Shown one piece after another: positions 7,413-14,066 of a stretch of 20,260 bases of DNA. Position numbers and translations under genes: made by a program. This stretch comes from Spirochaetota bacterium (GTDB taxonomy: Bacteria; Spirochaetota; UBA4802; UBA5368). Within the stretch, counting starts at the first letter, position 1; every line of letters begins with the position of its first letter. The notes under the pieces are model-generated. The model saw nothing but the letters and a program-made list of their open reading frames with translations. It was not told the origin of the DNA and did no database searches. The stretch covers positions 1-20,260 of the forward strand of contig JAGODA010000014.1 in the NCBI GenBank assembly GCA_017998475.1, read 5' to 3'.

Positions 7413-8150
7413 TTATTTAAACACTTTCTTCAGCAGATCCGTAACCCGCGCCGCCGGGTCCTTGCGTATGAGGGCCTCTTCCTGGGAAATCATGAAAAAA
7501 AGACCGTCCAGGGCCTTGTTCGTCGCGTACGAGTCCAGATCGTACGACTTTTTCTCCACAAGAGGCAGCGCGTTGTACTGGTCAAGCAGGTACTTGTACG
7601 CCTTTGTCGCTCCGACCTTGTCCAGCGCCGACTTCATGACCGGGAAGAATAGCGTGAAAAGCGAGGTGCGTGTGTGCTTTTCGAAAAACAGTGTGGCCCC
7701 GTTATCGTTTTTTCCGTAAAGGATGTTCTTCGCGTCGGTGATCGTCATCTTCTTAACCGCGTCGACAAAAATGTCCTTCGCCTTCGGGGCCGCCTGCTCG
7801 GCCGCGCGGTTCATTGAAAGCTCCAGCTCGTCGACCTTTTTTCCAAGACCGATTTTACGAAGCCGGTCCGCCCATTTTTGCAGATCTTTCGGGAGTGGGA
7901 TCCGGATTTTCGGGTTCTTGAAGTAGCCGTCCGCGGCGGATACTTTCTGCACGGCCTTCCCGGTTCCCACATTGAGAGCCTCCTTAAGACCCGCCACGAT
8001 CGTCTTCTCGTCCAGGGGCTTATCGCTCACAGCTGCCGCCATCTCTTTCGCCTTTTTCATGAAATCGGCCTGTGCCTGCGGATCGGAAACACAGGCAAAC
8101 AGTAAAACCATCGAGCACAGCACCATCGTAACGAACAGCGAACGCTTCAT
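7413..8150 (-). CDS. DUF4197 family lipoprotein
   Basis: The protein has 245 residues. I chose the ATG at 8150 because KRSLFVTMVLCSMVLLFAC follows, a lipoprotein signal with lipobox LLFAC (Cys20), and a G-rich stretch lies just upstream. The longer frame adds 14 residues with no signal. The mature protein is mostly helical. It has the DUF4197 pattern: IVAGLKEALNVGTGKAVQKVS near the start, IRIPLPKDLQKWADRLRKIG, ELSMNRAAEQAAPKAKDIFVDA, ITDAKNILYG, a charged FF-EKH segment, ALDGLFFMISQEEALIRKDPAARVTDLLKKVF at the end. Such proteins are envelope-located and of unknown function. It is transcribed alone, convergent with the cyclase and divergent from the radical SAM gene. Confidence 0.88.
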   Translation of the reverse strand: MKRSLFVTMVLCSMVLLFACVSDPQAQADFMKKAKEMAAAVSDKPLDEKTIVAGLKEALNVGTGKAVQKVSAADGYFKNPKIRIPLPKDLQKWADRLRKIGLGKKVDELELSMNRAAEQAAPKAKDIFVDAVKKMTITDAKNILYGKNDNGATLFFEKHTRTSLFTLFFPVMKSALDKVGATKAYKYLLDQYNALPLVEKKSYDLDSYATNKALDGLFFMISQEEALIRKDPAARVTDLLKKVFK

Positions 8151-8311
8151 GATAACCCCCCGTGGCCCAATATACGCGACTGCCGCCGGCATCCGCGTAC
8201 TTTAATGGTGCGCCGGTTCGCGCTTCATGTCAAGACGATTATACACCACACTCCCCGGAGCGCCTTACCTTTTTCCTTGACTGCGCCCCGAATACCCCGC
8301 ACACTGCGTCC
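8151..8311. promoter_or_regulatory. Divergent promoter region, DUF4197 / radical SAM
   Basis: These 161 bases separate two divergent genes and should carry both promoters. A perfect TTGACA lies on the - strand at 8228-8233, but the nearest AT-rich -10 candidate (ATTAAA, 8201-8206) is 21 bases away, which is long. A TATAAT also occurs on the - strand at 8238-8243, out of order with it. I cannot fix either promoter. Confidence 0.35.
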
Positions 8312-9412
8312 ATGCCGCGTTTTCCCCGTTCCATCCGACGCCTCCTCTCCGGCAGTCCGAAACTGGAGGCCATGCAGATCGAGATCAGCTCACGCTGTCC
8401 GCTTGCCTGCGTCTTCTGCCCTGTCGGAGCGCGCAACGACCCCAGCGCGGGCGGCATAATGCCCCTCTCACTTTTTAAAAAACTGCGCCCGCATTTCTCC
8501 GGTGCGCGCCATGTCCACCTTCAGGGGTGGGGAGAGCCGATGCTCTCGCCCCATCTCTGGAAGATGATCGCCATGGCGAAGGCCGAAGGCGCCCGCACCG
8601 GCTTCACCACGGGCGGCATGCTGTTCACCGAACGGGCAATCGACCGACTCTTCGAAAGCGACGCCGATTATATATCCATCTCCATTGCCGGGGCCGTCCA
8701 GACAACCCACGGGACCTTGAGGGTCCATTCCGACATCGAGCGTATTCTGGACAGCGTCCGGACAATCGCCGCGCGAAAAGGACGCGAATCGCGCACGCGC
8801 CCGAAAATAAGCCTCTCGTACATGATGACCTCGGCGAATATCGCGGAAATGCCCGCCGCGCTCGAGCGCGCGATCGAGGCCGGAGCCGACGACTTCTACG
8901 CCACCAACCTGGACTGCGTGTTCGACAGGGCCGCCGACCGTTCCCGGATATTCGTATGGGAGGGCATGCCCGACCCCGGCCATCTGGCCGCCATTGACAG
9001 AGCGCGCTCCATCACCGCCGGTTCCCACATCTCTTTCAGGCCATACCCGCTGTCGGCGGACGAACGGCCGGTCTGCGAGCTCGACCCGTCACGCTTCATG
9101 TTCATCACCTCCGAGGGGGACGTCTGCCCGTGCACCTACCTCTCGCGCCCCGAGAACAGGAGAATTTACAATGGCAGGGAGTACCTGTATAAACGACTGA
9201 GCTTCGGCAACATCGAAAGCGAAGATCTCTCGGCGATATGGCGCGGTAAAAAATACAGTGAATTCCGAAAGCGTTTCGAGCGCCGTCGCGAAGCCGACCG
9301 TAAACTCCGGGCCTACATGGAGGGAGGAGAACCGTTCGCCGCGATCGGGGCCCTCCATCCGCCGGTCCTGCATGATGTCTGCAAGACCTGCGCCAAAGCA
9401 TATGGCGTTTAA
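8312..9412 (+). CDS. Radical SAM protein with SPASM-like C-terminal domain
   Basis: The protein has 366 residues. CPLACVFC (Cys29, Cys33, Cys36) is the CX3CX2C motif that binds the 4Fe-4S cluster cleaving S-adenosylmethionine. LQGWGEPMLSP around residue 72 is the GGEP-type strand that contacts SAM. Near the C-terminus Cys255, Cys272 and Cys274 (FITSEGDVCPC), LSFGNI, LSAIWRGKKYSEFRKRF and the final VCKTC (Cys357, Cys360) form the SPASM pattern for one or two auxiliary clusters. SPASM enzymes often modify peptides or proteins, but no precursor peptide gene is visible here. The frame stays open upstream to 8162. I chose ATG 8312 because it gives the usual N-terminal length and the earlier part is promoter-like. 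No strong ribosome binding site is present. The substrate is unknown. Confidence 0.88.
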   Translation: MPRFPRSIRRLLSGSPKLEAMQIEISSRCPLACVFCPVGARNDPSAGGIMPLSLFKKLRPHFSGARHVHLQGWGEPMLSPHLWKMIAMAKAEGARTGFTTGGMLFTERAIDRLFESDADYISISIAGAVQTTHGTLRVHSDIERILDSVRTIAARKGRESRTRPKISLSYMMTSANIAEMPAALERAIEAGADDFYATNLDCVFDRAADRSRIFVWEGMPDPGHLAAIDRARSITAGSHISFRPYPLSADERPVCELDPSRFMFITSEGDVCPCTYLSRPENRRIYNGREYLYKRLSFGNIESEDLSAIWRGKKYSEFRKRFERRREADRKLRAYMEGGEPFAAIGALHPPVLHDVCKTCAKAYGV

Positions 9413-9413
9413 C

Positions 9414-9423
9414 CCGTTAACGG
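9414..9423. repeat. 10-base palindrome after radical SAM gene
   Basis: CCGTTAACGG is a perfect palindrome just after the stop codon of the radical SAM gene and about 58 bases before the symporter start. It could be an operator for the symporter or part of a weak transcript end; neither is shown. Confidence 0.3.
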
Positions 9424-9481
9424 ATTTCTGAACCATCCGGCACGCAAACCGCGCCGGTTACGTCCTGAAAGGAGGCATGCC

Positions 9482-10918
9482 ATGCCGGTCACCGCAATCG
9501 ACATCGCGATCATCGTCGCCTATTTTCTCGTTCTGCTGTTCATCGGCTATCTGACAGGCCGCAGGGTCAGGAACATGGAGGATTATGCCGTCGCGGGGAG
9601 AAGCCTGGGCTATCCGGCGCTTCTCGGAACGATCATCGGCACGACCATCGGCGCCGGCTCCACAATGGGCAAGGCCGGAAAGGCCTTCGATGTCGGCGCG
9701 GCCTTCTTTCTCGCCTCGATGGGCTACGCGATCGGCCTGTTTATCTTCGCCTTTATCGCTCCGGTCATACGCAGGATGTCCATCTGGACCATACCCGAGG
9801 CGCTCGTGCTTCGTTACGGACCTCGCATGCGGCTCGTCACCTCGCTGGTGATGATCCTGGGCGTGGTCGCTCTCTTCGGCGGACAGCTGGTCGCCGTGGG
9901 GGTGGCCATCTCCACCACGCTCGGCGGGTTCGGCGTCGGCTACACGCAGGCCGTTCTGGCCGCCGGCGTCGTCATGGTGGTCTACACCTTCATGGGCGGG
10001 CTGCTCGCGGTCGCCTACACCGACCTGGTGCAGACCGTGATCTTCCTGGCCGGGGTGGGGATTCTGCTTCCCATCTTCGTAATCGGCGACATCGGCGGCG
10101 TACGGGCGGCCGTGGAGGTGATGACGCCGCCGGCGGACAACTTCTGGGGAGGACTTACGCCCGCTTACATCATCTCCATCTTTCTCATAGATATCCCGTT
10201 CTGCCTCATCGATCCCTCGCTCTGGCAGCGCGCGTCCGCCGCGCGCAACGCCGGGATGATCAAGCGCAGCATGTTCGCCGCGGGCGGGGTCTATATCTTC
10301 TGGAGTATTGTCGTTGTTTTTCTGGGCGTTGCCGCGACCAGGCTTTTCCCGACGCTCGCCAGGGGCGCGGGCGACGCCGTCATCCCGCTCGAGGTGGCCA
10401 ATCACCTCCCGCCCGTGGTCACCGGGCTCTGCGTCGCGGCGATGCTCGCCATCATGATGTCCACGGCGAGCACGGCGCTTCTCATCTCCGGTACGACCTT
10501 CAGCCAGGACATCGTAAAGGCCTTCAGGCCCGCCACAGGGGACAAAACGCTTCTGCTCGTCACGCGCCTGTTCATCATATTCATCGGCGCGGCGGGAATC
10601 CTCTTCGCGCTCGGCATGCGGGGAATCTTCGATATACTTCTCCTCGCCTTCGCCATTTTCGTTTCCGGCATCTTCATTCCGGCCATGGCGGCGATCTTCT
10701 GGAAAAAGGCCACCACGGCGGGAGCCATATCGTCGGCCGCGGCCGCCTCAGTTACGGTTGTGGCTCTGTACGGCCTGAAACTAGGCGGTATGCTTCCCGC
10801 GTGGATCGAGCCGATCATAGCGAGTCTCGCGGTGAGCCTTATCGTGATGCTGGTCGTGAGTCATGCCACATGGAAGGAAGAAACCGCAACGCCGAGGCTG
10901 TACGGTGGGAAACAGTAA
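9482..10918 (+). CDS. Sodium:solute symporter (SSS family)
   Basis: The protein has 478 residues, normal for the family, with about 13 hydrophobic membrane segments from DIAIIVAYFLVLLFIGYLTG at the start to IIASLAVSLIVMLVVSHA at the end. Family signs are MEDYAVAGRSLG after the first helix, GTTIGAGSTMGKAGKAFDVG in the next segment (an unwound helix near the Na+ and substrate sites), YTFMGGLLAVAYTDLVQTVIFLAG in the middle, and MLAIMMSTASTALLISGTTFSQDI around the later Na+-binding helix. AAAGGAGG at 9468-9475 supports the start. It imports a small solute (sugar, amino acid, carboxylate or similar) with Na+. The substrate cannot be told. It is convergent with the transketolase/SCP2 operon and could supply that cluster, but this is only proximity. 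Confidence 0.93.
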   Translation: MPVTAIDIAIIVAYFLVLLFIGYLTGRRVRNMEDYAVAGRSLGYPALLGTIIGTTIGAGSTMGKAGKAFDVGAAFFLASMGYAIGLFIFAFIAPVIRRMSIWTIPEALVLRYGPRMRLVTSLVMILGVVALFGGQLVAVGVAISTTLGGFGVGYTQAVLAAGVVMVVYTFMGGLLAVAYTDLVQTVIFLAGVGILLPIFVIGDIGGVRAAVEVMTPPADNFWGGLTPAYIISIFLIDIPFCLIDPSLWQRASAARNAGMIKRSMFAAGGVYIFWSIVVVFLGVAATRLFPTLARGAGDAVIPLEVANHLPPVVTGLCVAAMLAIMMSTASTALLISGTTFSQDIVKAFRPATGDKTLLLVTRLFIIFIGAAGILFALGMRGIFDILLLAFAIFVSGIFIPAMAAIFWKKATTAGAISSAAAASVTVVALYGLKLGGMLPAWIEPIIASLAVSLIVMLVVSHATWKEETATPRLYGGKQ

Positions 10919-10922
10919 ATAC

Positions 10923-10970
10923 GATGTACTCACTACATCGAGTATTTTAACTCAGTGCAGTGAGTACATC
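10923..10970. terminator. Hairpin between convergent symporter and SCP2-like genes
   Basis: GATGTACTCACT (10923-10934) pairs perfectly with AGTGAGTACATC (10959-10970), leaving a 24-base loop that contains a further small GAGT/ACTC pairing. It starts 5 bases after the symporter stop and lies just beyond the 3' end of the convergent operon, so it is likely to act in both directions. No T-tract is seen. Confidence 0.6.
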
Positions 10971-10992
10971 AAACCACCCGCCGGCCGTACCC

Positions 10993-11778
10993 TTACTTCG
11001 CGGGCGGCGTGAGGAGGTCCTGAACGCGCACCATGAAACTGCCCAGCACCCCGGCGTATTCCGGCGAGCCCTCCACCCGCACATCGCCGTCGCCCATCGC
11101 CTTTACCGTGTCCTTTGCCTCGCCCATCACCTTGAAGGCCCCGTCGATCCCGTTGAACATCATGTGGATAAACGGCGCCTTGCGGCCGTAGATCCCGTGG
11201 CCCGACTTGGACTTGCCGGCCTTCACGCGGAGATAGGCCGCGGGCCCCTCGGGCTGCACGGAAAGCTGATAGATGCGGTCGGGCTGCTTCGCCGTCCACG
11301 TGTTCATGTCGGTGTCGCCGCCCTTGTTGAGCTGTGAGAGCGCGTTGGTCACCATGTACATGGTGAGCTTGATCTTCAGCTCGCGCTTCTTCGGGTTCTT
11401 CGGCTTGTTGTCGGGCATGAGGAGCAGAAGCCCCAGGAAGAGCGGCACCAGCTTGAGGAGCAGCCCGAGCCGCCAGGCGCCCGACACCGAGGGGAGTCCC
11501 CCCTTGCCGCCTGTAAAGAGCGCGATCATATCGGCGGGATTCTTGAACGCGATATGAACGCCCGGATCCGGAATGACGCCCTGTATCACGTCGAGCACGC
11601 CGTCCTTGAAATGAAGGTACGCGCCCGTTTCCGTCCCTTTAATCGAGAACTGTATGGTACCGTCGATCCCCGCGAGGAGCTTTTTATACAGCCCTCCCCC
11701 CTCGTTGTACAGGGTCTTGAACAGCGGGAGGATCGAGCGGAGGATGATGCGAACCGTCAAGTCGACCTTATCTGCCAT
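10993..11778 (-). CDS. SCP2 sterol-carrier-like protein with two SCP2-like halves
   Basis: The protein has 261 residues and no signal peptide, so it should be cytoplasmic. Residues about 38-125 follow the SCP2 pattern: IDGTIQFSIKGTETGAYLHFKDGVLDVIQG, then DPGVHIAFKNPADMIALFTGG. The second half repeats it: RIYQLSVQPEGPAAYLRVKAGKSKSG, later FIHMMFNGIDGAFKVMGEA and DGDVRVEGSPEYAG. SCP2 domains bind fatty acyl chains or other lipids in a hydrophobic tunnel. A hydrophobic stretch (LLLKLVPLFLGLLLLM) between the halves may line the tunnel or touch the membrane. The gene starts 15 bases after the transketolase C subunit with a GGGAGG ribosome binding site, so it is the third gene of that operon. Its role beside transketolase is unclear. 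Confidence 0.75.
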   Translation of the reverse strand: MADKVDLTVRIILRSILPLFKTLYNEGGGLYKKLLAGIDGTIQFSIKGTETGAYLHFKDGVLDVIQGVIPDPGVHIAFKNPADMIALFTGGKGGLPSVSGAWRLGLLLKLVPLFLGLLLLMPDNKPKNPKKRELKIKLTMYMVTNALSQLNKGGDTDMNTWTAKQPDRIYQLSVQPEGPAAYLRVKAGKSKSGHGIYGRKAPFIHMMFNGIDGAFKVMGEAKDTVKAMGDGDVRVEGSPEYAGVLGSFMVRVQDLLTPPAK

Positions 11779-11793
11779 GTTCCGCCTCCCCCA

Positions 11794-12801
11794 TCATGTC
11801 TCGTCGTCCCAGTTTTCGTCTTCCTCGATCTCGCGGCCCATGAGCGCGCTCACCGCCTCGACGATCCCGTCCGCGTCGATCTTGTAATGGTTGTAGAGGT
11901 CCTCGGGGTAGCCCACGATGGCGTACGCGTCCGGGATTCCGAGCTTGGTAAAGGCGCAGGCCTTCCCGCTCTCCACGATGACCTCGGCGACGGCCGTACC
12001 GAGACCGGACATAACGTTGTGCTCCTCGATGGTCACGATTCGACGCGTCTCCATAACGGCCTTCAGTATGGCCTCCCTGTCGATCGGCTTTATGGTGTGC
12101 ATGTTGAGGATGCGCACCGAGAGCCCCTGCGTTTCGAGAATTTTGGCCGCACGCACCGCCTGGAGCACCGTCACCCCGCAGCAGACGAGCGTGATGTCCT
12201 TCCCGTCACGCATGGTGACCGCTTTTCCTATCTGGAAACCGTAATCGGCCGTGGTATTGACCGGCGGCTCGAATCCCCGCCCGATACGGATGTAGACCGG
12301 CCCCGGCCAGTCCATCGCCGCGGCCACCGCGTTCCCCGTCTCGATGCCGTCGGCCGGCACGATGACGGTCATATTGGCGAACGAGCGCATCACCGCGATG
12401 TCCTCGGTGCAGTGGTGGGTCGATCCCGCCTGGCCGAAGGAGATGCCGGCATGGGTCGCGATGATCTTCACATCGAGGTTCTGGTAGCAGATATCCGTTC
12501 GCACGAACTCGGCGCTGCGAAGCGCCGCGAACACCGCGAAGGTGGACACCACGGGCTTGTATCCCGCGAGCGCGAGTCCCGCGGCCACGCCGAAGAGCGA
12601 GTTCTCGGCGATACCCATGTTGATGAAGCGTTCGGGAAATTTCTGTCCGAAATTGCCTATTTTAGTGGATTTCGCGAGGTCGGCGGTCATCGCGATTATT
12701 TTAGGGTCCTTTTCGCCGAGCTGGGTGAGCACCTGCCCGTACACCTCGGCCTGGGTAAGCTTGTCGGCCTCCTCAATGGACCATGTCATGCCTTCTGCCA
12801 T
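11794..12801 (-). CDS. Transketolase, C-terminal subunit (split transketolase)
   Basis: The protein has 335 residues and holds the pyrimidine-binding and C-terminal domains of a TPP-dependent transketolase. The catalytic Glu66 lies in INMGIAENSLFGVAAGLALAG. FAVFAALRSAEFVR and GSTHHCTEDIAVMRS (His129, His130) follow the family order. The C-terminal domain has GKDITLVCCGVTVLQAVRAA and IEEHNVMSGLGTAVAE. I chose ATG 12801, which has AGGAGG 7 bases upstream; the longer frame would overlap the N subunit and lacks homology. It needs the N subunit encoded 10 bases upstream to make the active heterotetramer. Split transketolases move C2 ketol units between sugar phosphates; some relatives act on other ketols or belong to special pathways. 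The acidic tail (EEDENWDDET) is unusual but of unknown meaning. Confidence 0.92.
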   Translation of the reverse strand: MAEGMTWSIEEADKLTQAEVYGQVLTQLGEKDPKIIAMTADLAKSTKIGNFGQKFPERFINMGIAENSLFGVAAGLALAGYKPVVSTFAVFAALRSAEFVRTDICYQNLDVKIIATHAGISFGQAGSTHHCTEDIAVMRSFANMTVIVPADGIETGNAVAAAMDWPGPVYIRIGRGFEPPVNTTADYGFQIGKAVTMRDGKDITLVCCGVTVLQAVRAAKILETQGLSVRILNMHTIKPIDREAILKAVMETRRIVTIEEHNVMSGLGTAVAEVIVESGKACAFTKLGIPDAYAIVGYPEDLYNHYKIDADGIVEAVSALMGREIEEDENWDDET

Positions 12802-12811
12802 TGCTTTCCTC

Positions 12812-13654
12812 CTATGCCTTCGCGTAGTAGTTGTCGATGCACGCGAGCGCCTTGTCGCGCATGTCGGAATCGAGGCCGCCGTAGTGCCACTTGTAATCGT
12901 TCTCCATGTAATCGACACACTTGCCCTTGACGGTATTGCAGATGACGACCGTGGGTTTGCCCTTGATCGTCCGCGCCTTTTCGATGGCGCCCGCCAGGGC
13001 GTTGAAATCGTGTCCGTCTATGCGCAAAACCTCCCAGCCGAAGGAGGCGAACTTCTCGTTGAGGTTCTCGAGCTGGGTGATCTCCTCGGTCGGTCCGTCT
13101 ATCATCAGATTATTGCGGTCGACGAAGGCGGTCAGGTTGTCAAGTTTATGGAACGCCCCGATGATGGCGGCCTCCCAGACCGACCCCTCGCAGAGCTCGC
13201 CGTCGCCCATCACGCAATAGGTCCGGTACGTTTTTTTGGCCATCTTCGCGCCGAGCGCCAGTCCCACTGCTATGCCGAGCCCGTGTCCGAGGGATCCCGT
13301 AGACGCGTCACAGCCGGGAACCTTGAGCATGTCCAGGTGCATGCCGAACGGAGAGCCGGTCTTGTTGAAATTCTTCAGCAGGGCCTTGTCGAAATACCCC
13401 ATCTCGCCCAGTATTGCCGCCCACCCCAGGCCGCCGTGCCCCTTGGAAAGGATGACCCTGTCGCGGTCTTCCCAGCGCGGATTTTTGGGATCGACATTGA
13501 GGTATTTATAGTAGAGCGCCACCAGTATGTCGGTCTGTGAAAGCGAACCGCCGATATGCCCCCCGCCCGCGGTGAAGGTGATATCGACGATGGTTTTGCG
13601 GATTTCCTTCGCCTTCTCCTGAAGCCGTTTGATGTCTTCCTGCGTTAACGGCAT
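12812..13654 (-). CDS. Transketolase, N-terminal TPP-binding subunit (split transketolase)
   Basis: The protein has 280 residues, the usual size of the separate N subunit. The TPP and Mg2+ motif is GDGELCEGSVWEA (Asp151) followed by DRNN (Asn181/182). Substrate and cofactor histidines are His33 (GGGHIGGSLS), His73 (SKGHG) and His124 (GSLGHGLGIAVG). The start has AAGGAGGGGG just upstream. It is the first gene of the leftward operon with the C subunit and the SCP2-like protein. A TGAGTG-6-CACTCA palindrome lies 22-39 bases upstream of the start codon, fit for repressor control. Together with the C subunit it transfers C2 ketol units using thiamine diphosphate. Whether it serves the pentose phosphate pathway or the neighbouring aldehyde genes cannot be decided here. 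Confidence 0.93.
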   Translation of the reverse strand: MPLTQEDIKRLQEKAKEIRKTIVDITFTAGGGHIGGSLSQTDILVALYYKYLNVDPKNPRWEDRDRVILSKGHGGLGWAAILGEMGYFDKALLKNFNKTGSPFGMHLDMLKVPGCDASTGSLGHGLGIAVGLALGAKMAKKTYRTYCVMGDGELCEGSVWEAAIIGAFHKLDNLTAFVDRNNLMIDGPTEEITQLENLNEKFASFGWEVLRIDGHDFNALAGAIEKARTIKGKPTVVICNTVKGKCVDYMENDYKWHYGGLDSDMRDKALACIDNYYAKA

Positions 13655-13675
13655 AGCCCCCTCCTTTCAATAAAT

Positions 13676-13693
13676 TGAGTGAGCAACCACTCA
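13676..13693. promoter_or_regulatory. Candidate TetR operator 1 (upstream of transketolase operon)
   Basis: TGAGTG (13676-13681) and CACTCA (13688-13693) are perfect inverted half sites with 6 bases between. The site lies close to the start of the transketolase operon, where a bound repressor would block transcription. A TetR gene is present at 17804-18391. Confidence 0.55.
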
Positions 13694-13780
13694 GTTTTTC
13701 AATACTGACAGCGGTTCGTCTTTTATTGCAAGTCATTTTTTAATGAGAACAGACCCCTTCGAGGGAAGGGCGACAGGAGG

Positions 13781-13794
13781 TGAGCGGGCGCTCA
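13781..13794. promoter_or_regulatory. Candidate TetR operator 2 (centre of divergent region)
   Basis: TGAGCG GG CGCTCA is a perfect 14-base palindrome with half sites like those of operator 1. It sits midway between the transketolase operon and the AOR-family gene, upstream of the proposed AOR promoter. Confidence 0.5.
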
Positions 13795-13822
13795 AAAAAA
13801 TATGTCAACACCCGTAATAGAG

Positions 13823-13853
13823 TTGATATTTTATGAACACCGTTCATTACTAT
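13823..13853 (+). promoter_or_regulatory. Promoter of the AOR-family gene with overlapping operator 3
   Basis: TTGATA (13823-13828) and TACTAT (13848-13853) could be -35 and -10 boxes, with a rather long 19-base spacer. Between them lies the perfect palindrome ATGAAC ACC GTTCAT (13833-13847), in the classic position for a TetR-type repressor that blocks polymerase. The element is inferred by eye. Confidence 0.5.
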
Positions 13854-14066
13854 GGTAATCGCGTTAAAAGGCATGGTGCCGGCACCGCGCGGTGAGCGCG
13901 GAAGGAGCGGCCGTCCCCTCCCCGAATACGCGGCACATCGTCTCAGCGGATCCCGGCGGAAGGGTGTACTCCGCTTCGGAAGCGGCCATTCAGACCACGG
14001 GGGTTCAGTCTCGGCGTCACGCGGTACGGATCACGCGAGCAGGTATATCAAACGGAGGTACATGTA
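13854..14066 (+). other. Long GC-rich structured leader of the AOR-family gene
   Basis: About 210 bases separate the proposed promoter from the AOR start. I see the palindrome GGTGCCGGCACC at 13875-13886, a CCGCGC/GCGCGG hairpin at 13885-13901 that competes with it, and a CCGCTT-CGG-AAGCGG hairpin at 13971-13985. No known riboswitch core was recognised (no TPP-type CTGAGA element). Small open frames here overlap the AOR start and look like chance. The leader ends in GGAGG at 14054-14058, a good ribosome binding site for ATG 14067. Confidence 0.4.

Noticed and set aside
11554..12930. Long + strand open frame opposite the transketolase C subunit (458 codons)
   Set aside because: Low-complexity His/Arg/Asp-rich translation typical of an antisense shadow; the transketolase on the - strand is unambiguous.
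13655..13740. A TPP riboswitch before the TPP-dependent transketolase genes
   Set aside because: The distance to the start codon is short and no CTGAGA or ACCTGATC-like core was found on the - strand; palindromic operator sites explain the region better.
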